Of a stretch of 64,000 nt of DNA, positions 38,392 through 49,500 are shown one piece after another (within the stretch, counting starts at the first letter, position 1; every line of letters starts with the position of its first letter). Under the pieces are notes generated by a model. It worked only from the letters and a program-made list of their open reading frames with translations. It was not told the origin of the DNA and did no database searches. The DNA lies in contig NZ_QMEU01000009.1 of NCBI RefSeq assembly GCF_003284975.1, positions 1 through 64,000 on the forward strand. The letters are read 5' to 3'. This DNA is from Mycobacterium colombiense (GTDB lineage Bacteria > Actinomycetota > Actinomycetes > Mycobacteriales > Mycobacteriaceae). The position numbers were made by a program, and so were the translations under genes.

Positions 38392-38820
38392 TTCGCCTCC
38401 TTGCGGCAACGACCGAGTGGCTTGTCAGTCGCCGGGGTGCCGTCGGTGTTGTGGTCGAACGGGGTAATGGGTCGGTGCGCTCGCTGCAACCGACCTCGCG
38501 CGCTAGGGCTGCGCCCGGAAAGGGCCTCGACGAAGTGCATGCCCCGAGCGTCGTGGCTTTCAATCCTGTTGTCAGGCTTATCAAGTCGGTAGCGTAGTCA
38601 GGACTCATACATAGAGTGGTAGACGCAAGACGACAGAGTGGTGGCTCCGGCACCGGCAGTAAATTACGCAACCGAAAATCAGCCAGCTTGCATGGATTAT
38701 ATTCTGCGACAGCGCTTTTCGTACATCTACGAGCATGGGATATTGCGCGGCGGGCTGCCCGAGAGGGCCGTACCGCGACCGGCCCGCTCGGCGTCCAGCA
38801 GACGTACCGACGACGACTAG
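38392..38820. other. Intergenic region upstream of the PKS operon
   Basis: 429 bp between the PKS start and the end of the MFS gene. It contains the first copy of the region shared with the mbtH/NRPS operon (38549-38722). An open frame on the plus strand (38638-38820) has no ribosome site and is probably chance. No hairpin terminator for the MFS gene was evident. Confidence 0.6.
38549..38722 (-). promoter_or_regulatory. Shared upstream region, copy 1 (PKS operon promoter)
   Basis: On the minus strand, ACCACTCTATG, ACTACGCTAC, CTTGATAAGCCT and ACAACAGGATT occur in the same order and nearly the same spacing as in copy 2 upstream of mbtH. TACGCT (38596-38591) fits the mycobacterial -10 consensus. 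About 140 bp further upstream is a second shared block (GCAGAAT preceded by CGCTGT, 38701-38722). By eye about four-fifths of the 76 bp of the promoter-proximal block match copy 2. The region lies 160-330 bp upstream of the PKS ATG. Confidence 0.65.
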
Positions 38821-40329
38821 CTAAAGCTCCCCGGCATCGAGGGCCCCCTTGACCTCCTGCGCGCGAGCTACCTGCGCCGCGGTGTACCCGATTAGCAGCG
38901 CCACCCCACCCAGTAGCACGACCACCCCGGCCAACCACAACAGGCCGTAGGTGTAGCCGCGGTCCAGCGCATGCAACTGGGCGGCATTCATGAACGTCAC
39001 CGGACCGAGGGTGCCGCCGAGGCGCAGCGTGCGCGAGGTGATGGCGACCTGGATGACGACCAGCACCAGCGGTCCACCCAAGGTCTGCAGCATCATCGAA
39101 ATCGCCGACGTGGGCCCGATCCGGTCCGAATCGACGGAGGCGATCACCGATAGCGTGAGCGAGACGAAGACCGCCCCGATGCCGATAGCGCCAATGACGA
39201 GCGGCAACACAAGATTCGGGAAGTACGGCGTGCCGCGGTTGAAGGTCGATCCGTATAGCGCCGCGCCCAGAATGAGGCCGCAGCTGGCGATTACGACCAC
39301 CCGGGGCGGGAACCAGGTCACCAGCTTCGACGCCACGGCCACCCCGATGGCCATCGCGATGCCGAACGGGACGAAGGCGATGCCGGCGCGCAGCGGACTG
39401 TAGCCCATGATGGTCTGCACATACAGGCCGACCACCACGGTCAGGGTGAAAAATATCCCGCCGGCAAGGAACATGGATGCGAATGTGGCCATCCGGTTGC
39501 GGTCGAAGAACAGGCTGACCGGCACGAGGGGGTTCTCGGCCCTGCGCTCCACGACGAGGAACGCCACGAAAGCGGCCAGAGCCACCACGCCCGAACCGAG
39601 CGTGACGGCCGACAACCACCCCTTCTCCGGGCCGATCGAGAGGGCGAACACTGCGGCGGTACAGGTGAAGGTGGCCAGCACAGCCCCCGCGATGTCGAGC
39701 TTCAACCGCTCCTTCTGGGTTTCCGGCAACGTGTTGACGGCGAGGTAGATCACGGCCAGCCCGATCGGCACGTTCACCAAAAACGCCAGGCGCCACGACA
39801 TGTCGGTGAGCGCCCCGCCCACCACCAGGCCCAGCACCCCACCGAGACCAGACGTCGCGCCGAACACCGCCGTCGTAAAGTTACGTTGCGGCCCCGTCGG
39901 GAAAGTGGTCGCTATCAGCGCCAAAATCGTCGGTGTGGTGATTGCGGCGGCCCCGCCGTGCAGCAGCCGTGCTGATATCAGCACGCCCCCATCCCAGGCG
40001 ACGCCGCACAGCATCGAGGCGAAAGTGAACAGCGCGACCCCGCCGATGAAAGCACGCTTGCGGCCGATAGCGTCACCCAGGCGGCCGCCCAGCAGCATCA
40101 GACCACCAAAGGTCAGCATGTAGGCGGTGATCACCCAACTCCGCGCGGCATCCGATAAGCCGAGCTCGTTCTGGATCCTGGGCAGCGCAAAGATCGCGAC
40201 GGGGCCGTCCATCGACACCATCAGCTGTATGCCGCCGATCGCGACAACTACGGCGACGAACCGGCGAGACCGCAGCAGAGCCGGAAAGCGCCGCTTCGTA
40301 TGGTGCAATGTGGTCGGTTCGACGGACAT
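38821..40329 (-). CDS. MFS exporter, DHA2 (14-span EmrB/QacA) family
   Basis: 502 residues with about 14 membrane spans. The loop after span 2 has GGRLGDAIGRKRAF (MFS motif A), and the motif-C-type GATSGLGGVLGLVVGG follows in span 5. DHA2 pumps export drugs and peptides using the proton gradient. It lies 188 bp after the NRPS on the same strand, so export of the lipopeptide is a reasonable inference. No strong ribosome site precedes the ATG at 40329. The 188-bp gap shows no clear promoter and lacks the region shared by the two biosynthetic operons. Confidence 0.88.
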   Translation of the reverse strand: MSVEPTTLHHTKRRFPALLRSRRFVAVVVAIGGIQLMVSMDGPVAIFALPRIQNELGLSDAARSWVITAYMLTFGGLMLLGGRLGDAIGRKRAFIGGVALFTFASMLCGVAWDGGVLISARLLHGGAAAITTPTILALIATTFPTGPQRNFTTAVFGATSGLGGVLGLVVGGALTDMSWRLAFLVNVPIGLAVIYLAVNTLPETQKERLKLDIAGAVLATFTCTAAVFALSIGPEKGWLSAVTLGSGVVALAAFVAFLVVERRAENPLVPVSLFFDRNRMATFASMFLAGGIFFTLTVVVGLYVQTIMGYSPLRAGIAFVPFGIAMAIGVAVASKLVTWFPPRVVVIASCGLILGAALYGSTFNRGTPYFPNLVLPLVIGAIGIGAVFVSLTLSVIASVDSDRIGPTSAISMMLQTLGGPLVLVVIQVAITSRTLRLGGTLGPVTFMNAAQLHALDRGYTYGLLWLAGVVVLLGGVALLIGYTAAQVARAQEVKGALDAGEL

Positions 40330-40517
40330 CTTGAACCGCTACTTCGCCGCGTCGCCATAGCGCCAAATGCGCGTTCGGAGAGCGAATCCCTGCGTCTGGG
40401 TATCACTCACCGCGTCGCGACCAAACAGACCCTTCTCGACTTTTCGCATGGAACCCAGCTCTTTCGTGAGTGTGATGTCGATATTGCCCAGGTGCGTTCA
40501 AGGCGCTTTTGGTGCGT

Positions 40518-43500
40518 TTAATCTATGCGCGCAGGCTCGGTTTCCATCAGGGCTTTGATGTGTGGTCCGTACTGGAAGAGTGATTCGGCAGTCAACATTT
40601 CCAGGTGCGCGCATTCGATCGGGTAGCTGTTGATGTCACCAGAAACGTAGGGTCGCCAACTTTGCGTAGGACACGAGCCCCGATCGCCCTTATCCCGCAT
40701 AGCGGAGAATAGGGTTATATCCCCATCGAAGACGCCGGGTTCGTGGACTTGAGCCAATGCCTGGTTACGGTTGATGTTCTGAACACCGAAATCCACAAGT
40801 TGCTTGTACCGAGCAAATTCGACGATTCCTTGTTCGCGAAGGAGCGCTTCCACCCGTTCAACGGTGAGCGGCTCGTTCTGTTCGGGAACATCTATACGAC
40901 ACAGTCGCAAGACCTCTTCTAGCACGTCCTGTTCGCCCACATTCGGCAGGTCGACGCCGCTGTCGGTGACGAGTAAAGCGTCGAGAAGGACGAGGTGTGC
41001 GATTACGCATCCGCGCCGCTGCAGCTCGATGGCAATTTCATGCGCGACAATGCCGCCAAACGACCAGCCGAGAAGGTTGTAGGGCCCGGTTGGATCAACC
41101 CCTTGGATCCGGTCGGCGTAGGTTACCGCCATCTCGCGGATCGACTCAGGTTCGGCCTCGCCATTTTGCGGGGTTTGTTGAATGCCAATGATCGGGCAGT
41201 CCAAGTAATCACCCAGAGCGTAATACGGCCAGACCAGCCCGCCCGCGGGATGGATGCAGAACAGCGGGCGGCCCGCGCCCTGTTTGAGGAACTCAACGGG
41301 GACCAGTTCCACTTCGGCGGTATCTTGGTCCAATTGCTGGCTCAAGCTTCTCACGGACGGCGCCAGGAATAGTGTGCGCACCGCGAGGTTGGCGTCCAGG
41401 CTGGTGTTGATCGCGGCGATCAGGCGCATCGCCGACAGCGAATCCCCGCCCAAATCGAAGAAGGAGTCGTCGACCCCGACCCGTTCGAGGCCGAGTATTT
41501 GGGCGTAAATGCCGGCCATGATCTCCTCGGTGGGGGTGGTTGGGGCGCAATAGCGATCGCCCCGTTGGTATTCCGGCGCCGGCAGGGCGCGGGTGTCAAG
41601 TTTGCCGTTGCCCGTCAGGGGCAGTGCGTCAAGCACCACGACTGCGGCGGGCACCATGTAGCCCGGGAGTCGCTGCATGAGCTTTGTGCGGGTGTCGACC
41701 GGATCTGCGGTGCCGGTGATGTAGCCGATCAGGCGTTTGTCACCGGGGCGGTCCTCGCGCGCGATCACCGCCGCTTGATCTACCCCGTCGATTGCGGCCA
41801 GGGCGGCGCGGACTTCTCCGAGTTCGATGCGGTAACCCCGGATTTTGACTTGCTCGTCGGCGCGGCCCAGGTACTGCAGTTGCCCGTCGGGGCCCCACTT
41901 CACCAGGTCTCCGGTGCGATACATCCGTGTCCCCGGTGCCCCGAACGGGCAGGCAACAAACCGCGATGCGGTCAATCCCGCGCGGAACATATAGCCGACC
42001 CCGACTCCGACACCGGCCACATACAACTCCCCGACCACCCCGACCGGCACCGGACGCGCCCACTGATCCAGCACGAACAACGCGGCACCTGGGAGCGGTG
42101 AGCCGATCGGCGGCGCACCTGAACCGGCGACCAACGGCGCACTCCTGGAGGCACACACCGTGGTCTCGGTCGGGCCGTATTCATTGACCATCAGCCGCCC
42201 CGGCGCCCACTGATCCACCACCTCGGCCGGGCAGGCCTCACCGGCCACCAGTAACGCCATCGACTCCAAGCCCTCAGGGGAGAGCATCGCCAGCGGAGAC
42301 GGCGACTGACTCGACACACTGACCTGTTCGGCGACGAGCAAGGCATGCAAGTCTTCGGCCGAGCGTGTCACCGACTCGGGCACCACCACCAGCCGTCCCC
42401 CATGCAGCAACGTACGCCACATCTCTTCGACCGAGGCGTCGAAGGCCAAGGAATGCCCCAGCGTCGACGGCCCTGCCGGCAGGTGGATATCCGGCGGCCC
42501 GAACATCTGGGTGACGTTGTGGTGGGTGATGGCAACGCCTTTGGGCACACCGGTGGTGCCAGAGGTGTAGATGAGGTAGGCGATGTCGTCGGGCGCCGGC
42601 GCGGACAGGTCGGTGCACGGGTAGCTGTTGATGCCGGGGTCGTTGACGTCGATGACCACCAAGTCGCACGAGTACTCACCGAACCGATCGGTGAGCTCGG
42701 TGGTAGTGAGCGCGGCGATCGGCGCGACATCGGCCAGGATGAATTCGATTCGCGCGTCGGGATGCGCGGGGTCGATCGGCAGGTAGGCCGCCCCGGTCTT
42801 GAGCACCGCCAGGATCGCCACGATCGCCTCGGTGCAACGGGAAAACAGCAGTGCCACAGTCTGTCCCGGGCCCGCCCCGTGGCCGGCCAGCAGATGCGCC
42901 AACCGGTCAGCTGCGTGGTCGAGGTCTCGGTAGGTCATCGAGTCGCCGTCGCAGGTGATCGCCACCGCCTCGGGCGTACGCGCCACCTGCGCAGCGAACA
43001 GCGTCGGAATCGACACCGCGGTGGACTGCGCCGCGGTCAACGCGGCCCGGTTGCCGATCCCGTCGAGGTGGGCGTGCTCACGCTCGTCGAGCAGATCGAC
43101 CGCTGACAACTGCCGGCTGGGGTCGGCACTCACGGCCGCCAACACTCGGCGCAACCGCTCGATCAACGCCTCGATGCTGGCCGCATCGAACACGTCGGTG
43201 CGATACTCCACCGACCCGCCGATCCCGGCCGGCTGGCCGGCCTCGGCGAAACGTTCGGCCAGCGTGAATGTCAGATCCATGCGGGCGACCCGCGTGTCCG
43301 CCGATAGCGGCGTGACCTGCAAATCACCCAAAGCAAGCCCAGCGGCCAGGTCATTGTCGGGCCCGGCGAAGTTTTGCCAGGCCAGCGCCACCTGCACCAG
43401 CGGGTGATGGGCCAGGCTGCGGGTGGGGTTGAGCCGCTCGACGAGTAACTCGAAGGGCACATCCTGGTGCTCGTAGGCGGCCAGGCTGCGGGCGCGCACC

Positions 43501-46500
43501 TGGTCGAGGGCTTCGGTGAAGCTGGGATCACCCGACAAATCGACCCGCAGCACCAAGGTATTGACGAAGAATCCCACCAGCTCATCGAGCGCGGGATCGT
43601 CACGCCCGGCGATCGCGAACCCGACCGCCACATCATTGCTGGTGCTGAGCTTGGCCAGCAGCACCGCCAGGGCGGCCTGAATCACCATGAAGCTCGTCGC
43701 GTTGTGCTCGCGAGCGACCCGACGAATCTGCTGCTGCAGCTCGGCGGGCCAGTCCACCATCACACTGGCGCCGCGGTAATCGGCCACCGGCGGGTAGGGC
43801 CGATCGGTGGGCAATGCCAGGCGTTCGGGCAGCCCGGCCAGTTCCTGTTCCCAATAAGCCAGCTGCGCAGCAATCGGGCTGTCGGCATCGGCCACGTCCC
43901 CGAGCTGTGCGCGCTGCCACAACGTGTAATCGACATACTGCACCGCCAACGGCGCCCAACCCGGCGCCCGCCCCGCACACCGGCTGGCATAGGCCACCCC
44001 CAAATCAGCCACCAGGGGGGCCATCGACAAGCCGTCGCCGGCGATATGGTGCATCACGGCCACCAGCACGTGCTCGTCCTCAGCGACGCGGAAAAGCTTT
44101 GCCCGCAAAGGGATCTCGGTGGCCAACTCAAACGAGTGCCGCACCGTGGGGTCGATGGCATCCTGCAGCCGATCCGCCGACCAGCCGGTGGCATCGACGA
44201 CCTGCCAGCCGAAGTCGGCCCGCTCGGCAGGGATCACTACCTGGCGTGGTGTCCCGTCGACCGCGGGGAACAAGGTGCGCAGGCTTTGCTGGCGAGCCAC
44301 CACATCGGCCAGGGCCGCCCCCAACGCATCTGCATCCAGGCGCCCACTGAGCCGCAACGCCGCAGCCATGTTGTAGACGGGTGACGGCCCCAGCAATTGA
44401 TCGATGAACCACAACCGCTGCTGGGCAAACGACAACGGCACCACCGCAGGCCGCTCGAGGGCCACCAACGGCTCGCGCCGAGCCCCGTCGACACCCACAC
44501 GCAACGCCAACTGGGCCACCGTTGGCGCCTCGAACACCGTGCGCACCGACAACTCGGCGCCCAAACCCGTCTCGATCGCGGCGACCAGACGCATCGCCAA
44601 CAACGAATCCCCACCCGAATCGAAGAACGAGTCATCGACACCGACCTCGTCGGTCCCCAACACCTCGGCGAACACGCCGGCCAAGATCTCCTCGACCGGG
44701 CTGGCCGGAGCGCGATAACCGGCGTTCTGATACGCCGGCGCCGGCAGGGCGCGGGTATCGAGTTTGCCATTGGGCGTGAGCGGCAGCGCCGCCAACACCA
44801 CGACCGCGGCCGGCACCATATACTCCGGCAACCGTTCGCCCAGCGCGGTGCGTAGCTCGGCCGGGCTGGCCGTCCCGGTGACATAGCCGACCAGGCGTTT
44901 GTCGCCCGGGCGGTCCTCGCGGGCTACCACGACCGCCTGCTGCACCCCGTCCAGCGCTGCCAGAGCCGCCTGGACCTCCCCCAGTTCGATGCGATACCCG
45001 CGGATCTTGACCTGCTCATCAGCACGTCCCAAATAGCGCAGCTGCTCATCAGCACCCCACCACACCAAATCTCCGGTGCGATACATCCGCTGCCCCGGCG
45101 CCCCGAACGGGCACGCCACAAACCGCGACCCGGTCAACGAAGACCGGCCCACATATCCGTTCGCCAGCCCCCCACCGGCCACGTACAACTCCCCGACGAC
45201 TCCCACCGGAACCGGCCGCAGCCAGGCATCCAGCACAAACAACGCCGCCCCTGACACCGGCGCGCCGATCGGCACCACACCCGAACCCGCCGCCAGCGGC
45301 GCGCTCATCGCGGCATAAATCGTGACCTCGGTCGGGCCATAGGCATTGACCATCACCCGCCCCGGCGCCCAGCGATCCACCACCTCGGCCGAGCAGGCCT
45401 CACCACCCACCAGCAGCGCCACCGACTCCAATCCCTCAACCGGCAACGCCGCCACCGCCGACGGTGTCTGGGTCAACACGCTGACCTGCTCCGCCACCAT
45501 CAGGGCATGAAACTCTTCCGGGGAACTCGTCACCGACTCGGGCACCACCACTAGGCGCCCACCGTGCAACAACGCGCCCCAGATCTCCCACACCGAGAAG
45601 TCAAAGACATAGGGATGGCACTGCGTCCACACTCGTCCGGTCGGCAGGCCGGCGTTCAATGACTCCACGTGCTGGGTGAGGTTGTGATGGGTGATCGCCA
45701 CTCCCTTCGGCACCCCGGTGGTGCCCGAGGTGTAGATCAAATAGGCGATGTCGTCGGGGGCCGGCCCCGGCACACCCGTGCTCGGGTAGATGTCCACGCG
45801 GGGATCGTCGACATCGATGACCAGCAGCTGACGCTCGTCGAGACGCACCCGCAGGTCCGCCGTGGTGATCGCCGCGATCGGCTGAGCGTCGTCGAGCAGG
45901 AATCCGATCCGCTCCGCCGGCGCCGCCGGGTCGATCGGCAGATACGCCGCCCCGGCCTTGAGCACCGCCAGAATCGCCACGACCGCCTCCATCGACCGGG
46001 AAAGCAGCAGCGCTACAGGCGTCCCCGCGCCCACTCCTTCGGCTAGCAAGAAGTGCGCCAGCCGGTTCGACGACTCATCAAGCTCGCGGTAGGTCATAGA
46101 GCGGCCTGCACACGTCACCGCCACCGCCTCCGGTGCGCGAGTCACCTGCGCGGCGAACAACACCGGGATCGACACCCGCGGCAGTGCGGGTCGGGTCAAC
46201 GCCGCCCGGTTACCGATTTGATCCAATCGGGCATGCTCACCCTCGCCGAGCAAATCCACCGACGACAGCCGCCGGGTGGGATCGGCGGTCATGGCCACCA
46301 ACACCCGCTCCAACCGCTCGATCAACGCCTCGATGCTGGCCGCGTCGAACACGTCGGTGCGATATTCGACCGTCCCGGAAATCCCGGCGGGCTCACCGGC
46401 CTCGGTCCAGCACTCTTTGAGGAAGAAGACCACATCCATCTTCGCGGTTTGGGTATCACCGACCAGCGGCGTGACCTGAAGATCGCCCAAATTCAGCCCG

Positions 46501-49500
46501 GTCGCGGGGACATCGATCTGCCCGGGGAAGTTGTTCCAGGCGAACACCACCTGAACCAGCGGGTGATGGGCCAGCGACCGCGCGGGGTTGAGCCGCTCGA
46601 CGAGCACCTCGAAGGGCACGTCTTGGTGCTCGTAGGCGGCCAGGCTGCGTGCCCGCACCTGGGCCAGCAGCTCCGCCACGGTCGGATCGCCGGTGAGATC
46701 GACGCGCAGCACCAGGGTGTTGACGAAAAAGCCCACCAGCTCATCCAGTGCGGGATCGCGGCGCCCGGCGATCGGGAATCCCACTGCCACATCGCTGCTG
46801 GCGCTGAGCTTGGACAGCACCACAGCGAGGGCGGCCTGCGTGACCATGAAACCGGTTGCGTTGTGCTCGCGGCCCACTCGGGCAACCTGCTGCTGCAACA
46901 GCGCCGGCCACTGCACCGCCACCCTGGCGCCGCGCTGATCGGCCACCGCCGGGTAGGGCCGATCGGTGGGCAGCTGCAGCCGCTCGGGCATCCCGGCCAA
47001 CGCCTGCTCCCAGTAGGCCACCTGCGCGGCGATGCGGCTTTCAGTGTCATCGAGATCGCCGAACTGCGCGCGTTGCCACAGCGTGTAATCGACGTACTGC
47101 ACCGGCAATGGCGCCCAGCCCGGGGGTTGCCCCTCGCACCGGCTGGCATAGGCCACCCCTAGGTCGCGCACCAGCCGGGTCGTCGACCAACCATCGGCGG
47201 CGATCTCGTGCACCACCGCCACCACCACGTGTTCATCCTCGGCAATGCGGAAAAGTTTTGCCCGCAAAGGGATTTCGGCGGCCAGGTCAAATCCGTAGCT
47301 CACCGTGGCGCGGATAGCCTCCTGCAGCCGGCCTGCCGGCCAGCCGGTGGCGTCGACTACGTCCCAACCGAAGTCGGCTTGCGCGGCGGGCACCACCAGC
47401 TGCCGCGGTATCCCCTCGACCGCCGGGAACAGGGTGCGCAGGCTCTCGTGGCGGCCCACCACATCAACCAGTGCCGCACCCAGCGCGTCCACGTCAAGTG
47501 GCCCGGCCAGCCGCAACGGCAGTACCACGTTGTACAGCGGTGAGGGCCCCTGCAACTGGTCGATAAACCATAACCGGCTCTGGGCAAACGACAACGGAAC
47601 CACCGCCGGCCGCTCAACCGGCATCAGCGGCTCCAGGCCCCCGCCCTCACCGACATGGGACGCCAACTGGGCCACCGTGGGCGCCTCGAACACCGCACGC
47701 ACCGAAACATCGGCATCCAGACGGGTGTTCACCGCGGCGATCAAACGCATCGCCGACAGGGAATCCCCACCCAGGTCGAAGAACGAGTCGTCGACTCCGA
47801 TCTTGTCGATCCCGAGCACCTCGGCATAGATGCCGGCGAGGATTTTTTCGGTCTGGGTCTGGGGCGCCCGGAAGGCTGTGGTGGCAAACACCGGTGCCGG
47901 CAAGGCTTTACGGTCGATCTTGCCCGAGGTCGTCATCGGGAACTCGTCGAGCACCACGATATGCGTCGGCACCATGTATTCGGGCAACCACGCGCTCAAT
48001 TGCTGACGCACCGCGGTGATTTTGGTGTTGGTCTGCGGGTCGTTGGCGTAACCGGTGACCCGGTGGGGCCCGTCAGCAGGCAGATACAGATCGGTCAGCG
48101 CCGACGTCTGCTCAGCGTCCGCCGCAGCGATGAACACCGCATCCACGGTGCCCGGTTGGGCACCCCACGTGACGGCGACGTGATATCCGGCGCTCTCCCC
48201 AAGACGGTGCAGTTGTTCGGGGACAACGGCATCGGCGCCGTCGGCGAGGGCCAGTGCGTCCTTTAGGGACAGCCCGTCGACAAGGGCTTGTTCGATGTGG
48301 ACGTCGCTGATAAGTCCGGCGCGGGGGATCTCGGTGACGCGAACGGTGTCGGGACGCTGCGCCACCAACCGGTCGCGTAGCCCGCCCAGGCCCGCACACT
48401 GGGTCCACGCCCAGCTGTCGGCGCCGGCCAGTGAGCGCACCGGCGCGGGGGATTTACGGACGACGAGGTCGTAACGATAGCGGTTGAGTTCGTTGTCGGC
48501 CATCCCGCGCTTGACTTCAATATCCAGCCCGGCCGTCGACGGGTGGCCAGCAGCCCAGGTGGTGAAAAACTCTGGGGCCAGCAACAATTCGGCTTCGCCG
48601 AGTACGGCGCGCTGAACTCGTTGGCGAATCTCGTCGGCGTCGGCGATGTCGGTGGCGCTGCGGGCGAGCGCGATCCCGGTTTGAAACGCGCCCTGCAGAC
48701 TGTGGTTGCGCACATCGCCGATAAACAGTGCCCCGCCCGGTGCCAGCAATCGCATCGCCACCGCCAGCACGTCGGTCAGATACCGCGCGCTCGGGAAGTA
48801 CTGGACCACCGAGTTGAGCACCACGAGATCGAAGTGGCCTTCCGGCAGCCCAGCGGCGACATCGGCGGGCTGCACCTGCAACCGCACCCGATCGCCCCAC
48901 GACCGTCCGGCCACGGCGGCCTGCAGCCGCCGGATCGTCGGCGCGGAGAAGTCCGTCGCCCAATACTCGGAACACATCGGGGCCACCTGGGAAAGCAATA
49001 GCCCCGAGCCCACGCCGATCTCCAGCACCCGCGCGGGATGCAGTCGAAGGATCCGATCCACCGTGGCCGAACGCCACTCTTCCATCTCTTCGAGCGGAAT
49101 CGGATCGTCGGTGTAGCTGCTGTTCCAGCCGCGGAAGTCCATGCCGAACTCCGGCGCCTCCACGTCAGCGCCATACGCCTCGTCGTACAGCTGTTGCCAC
49201 GCTTCGACGGTTTCGGCGTCGTGCTCGGCCGTCGTGGTCTGCTCGAGGGTCACATAGGCGACCAGATGCGAGCCGGTTTTGCTCTCATGCACGGTCGCGG
49301 CCGCGCGCGTGACCTGCGGGCAGCCCAGCAAGGTGTTTTCGATTTCGCCCAGTTCGATGCGGTGTCCACGCAGCTTGATCTGTGCGTCGGCACGGCCGAG
49401 ATATTCCAGGGTTCCGTCGGGTGCCCAGCGCACCAGATCGCCGGTGCGATACAGCCGCGCGCCCGCAGGCCCGTAGGGATCCGCCACGAATCGTTCCGCG

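Noticed and set aside
38638-38820. A 60-codon plus-strand frame across the shared upstream region
   Set aside because: It has no ribosome site, and copy 2 does not maintain an equivalent product apart from a few residues over the conserved DNA block.
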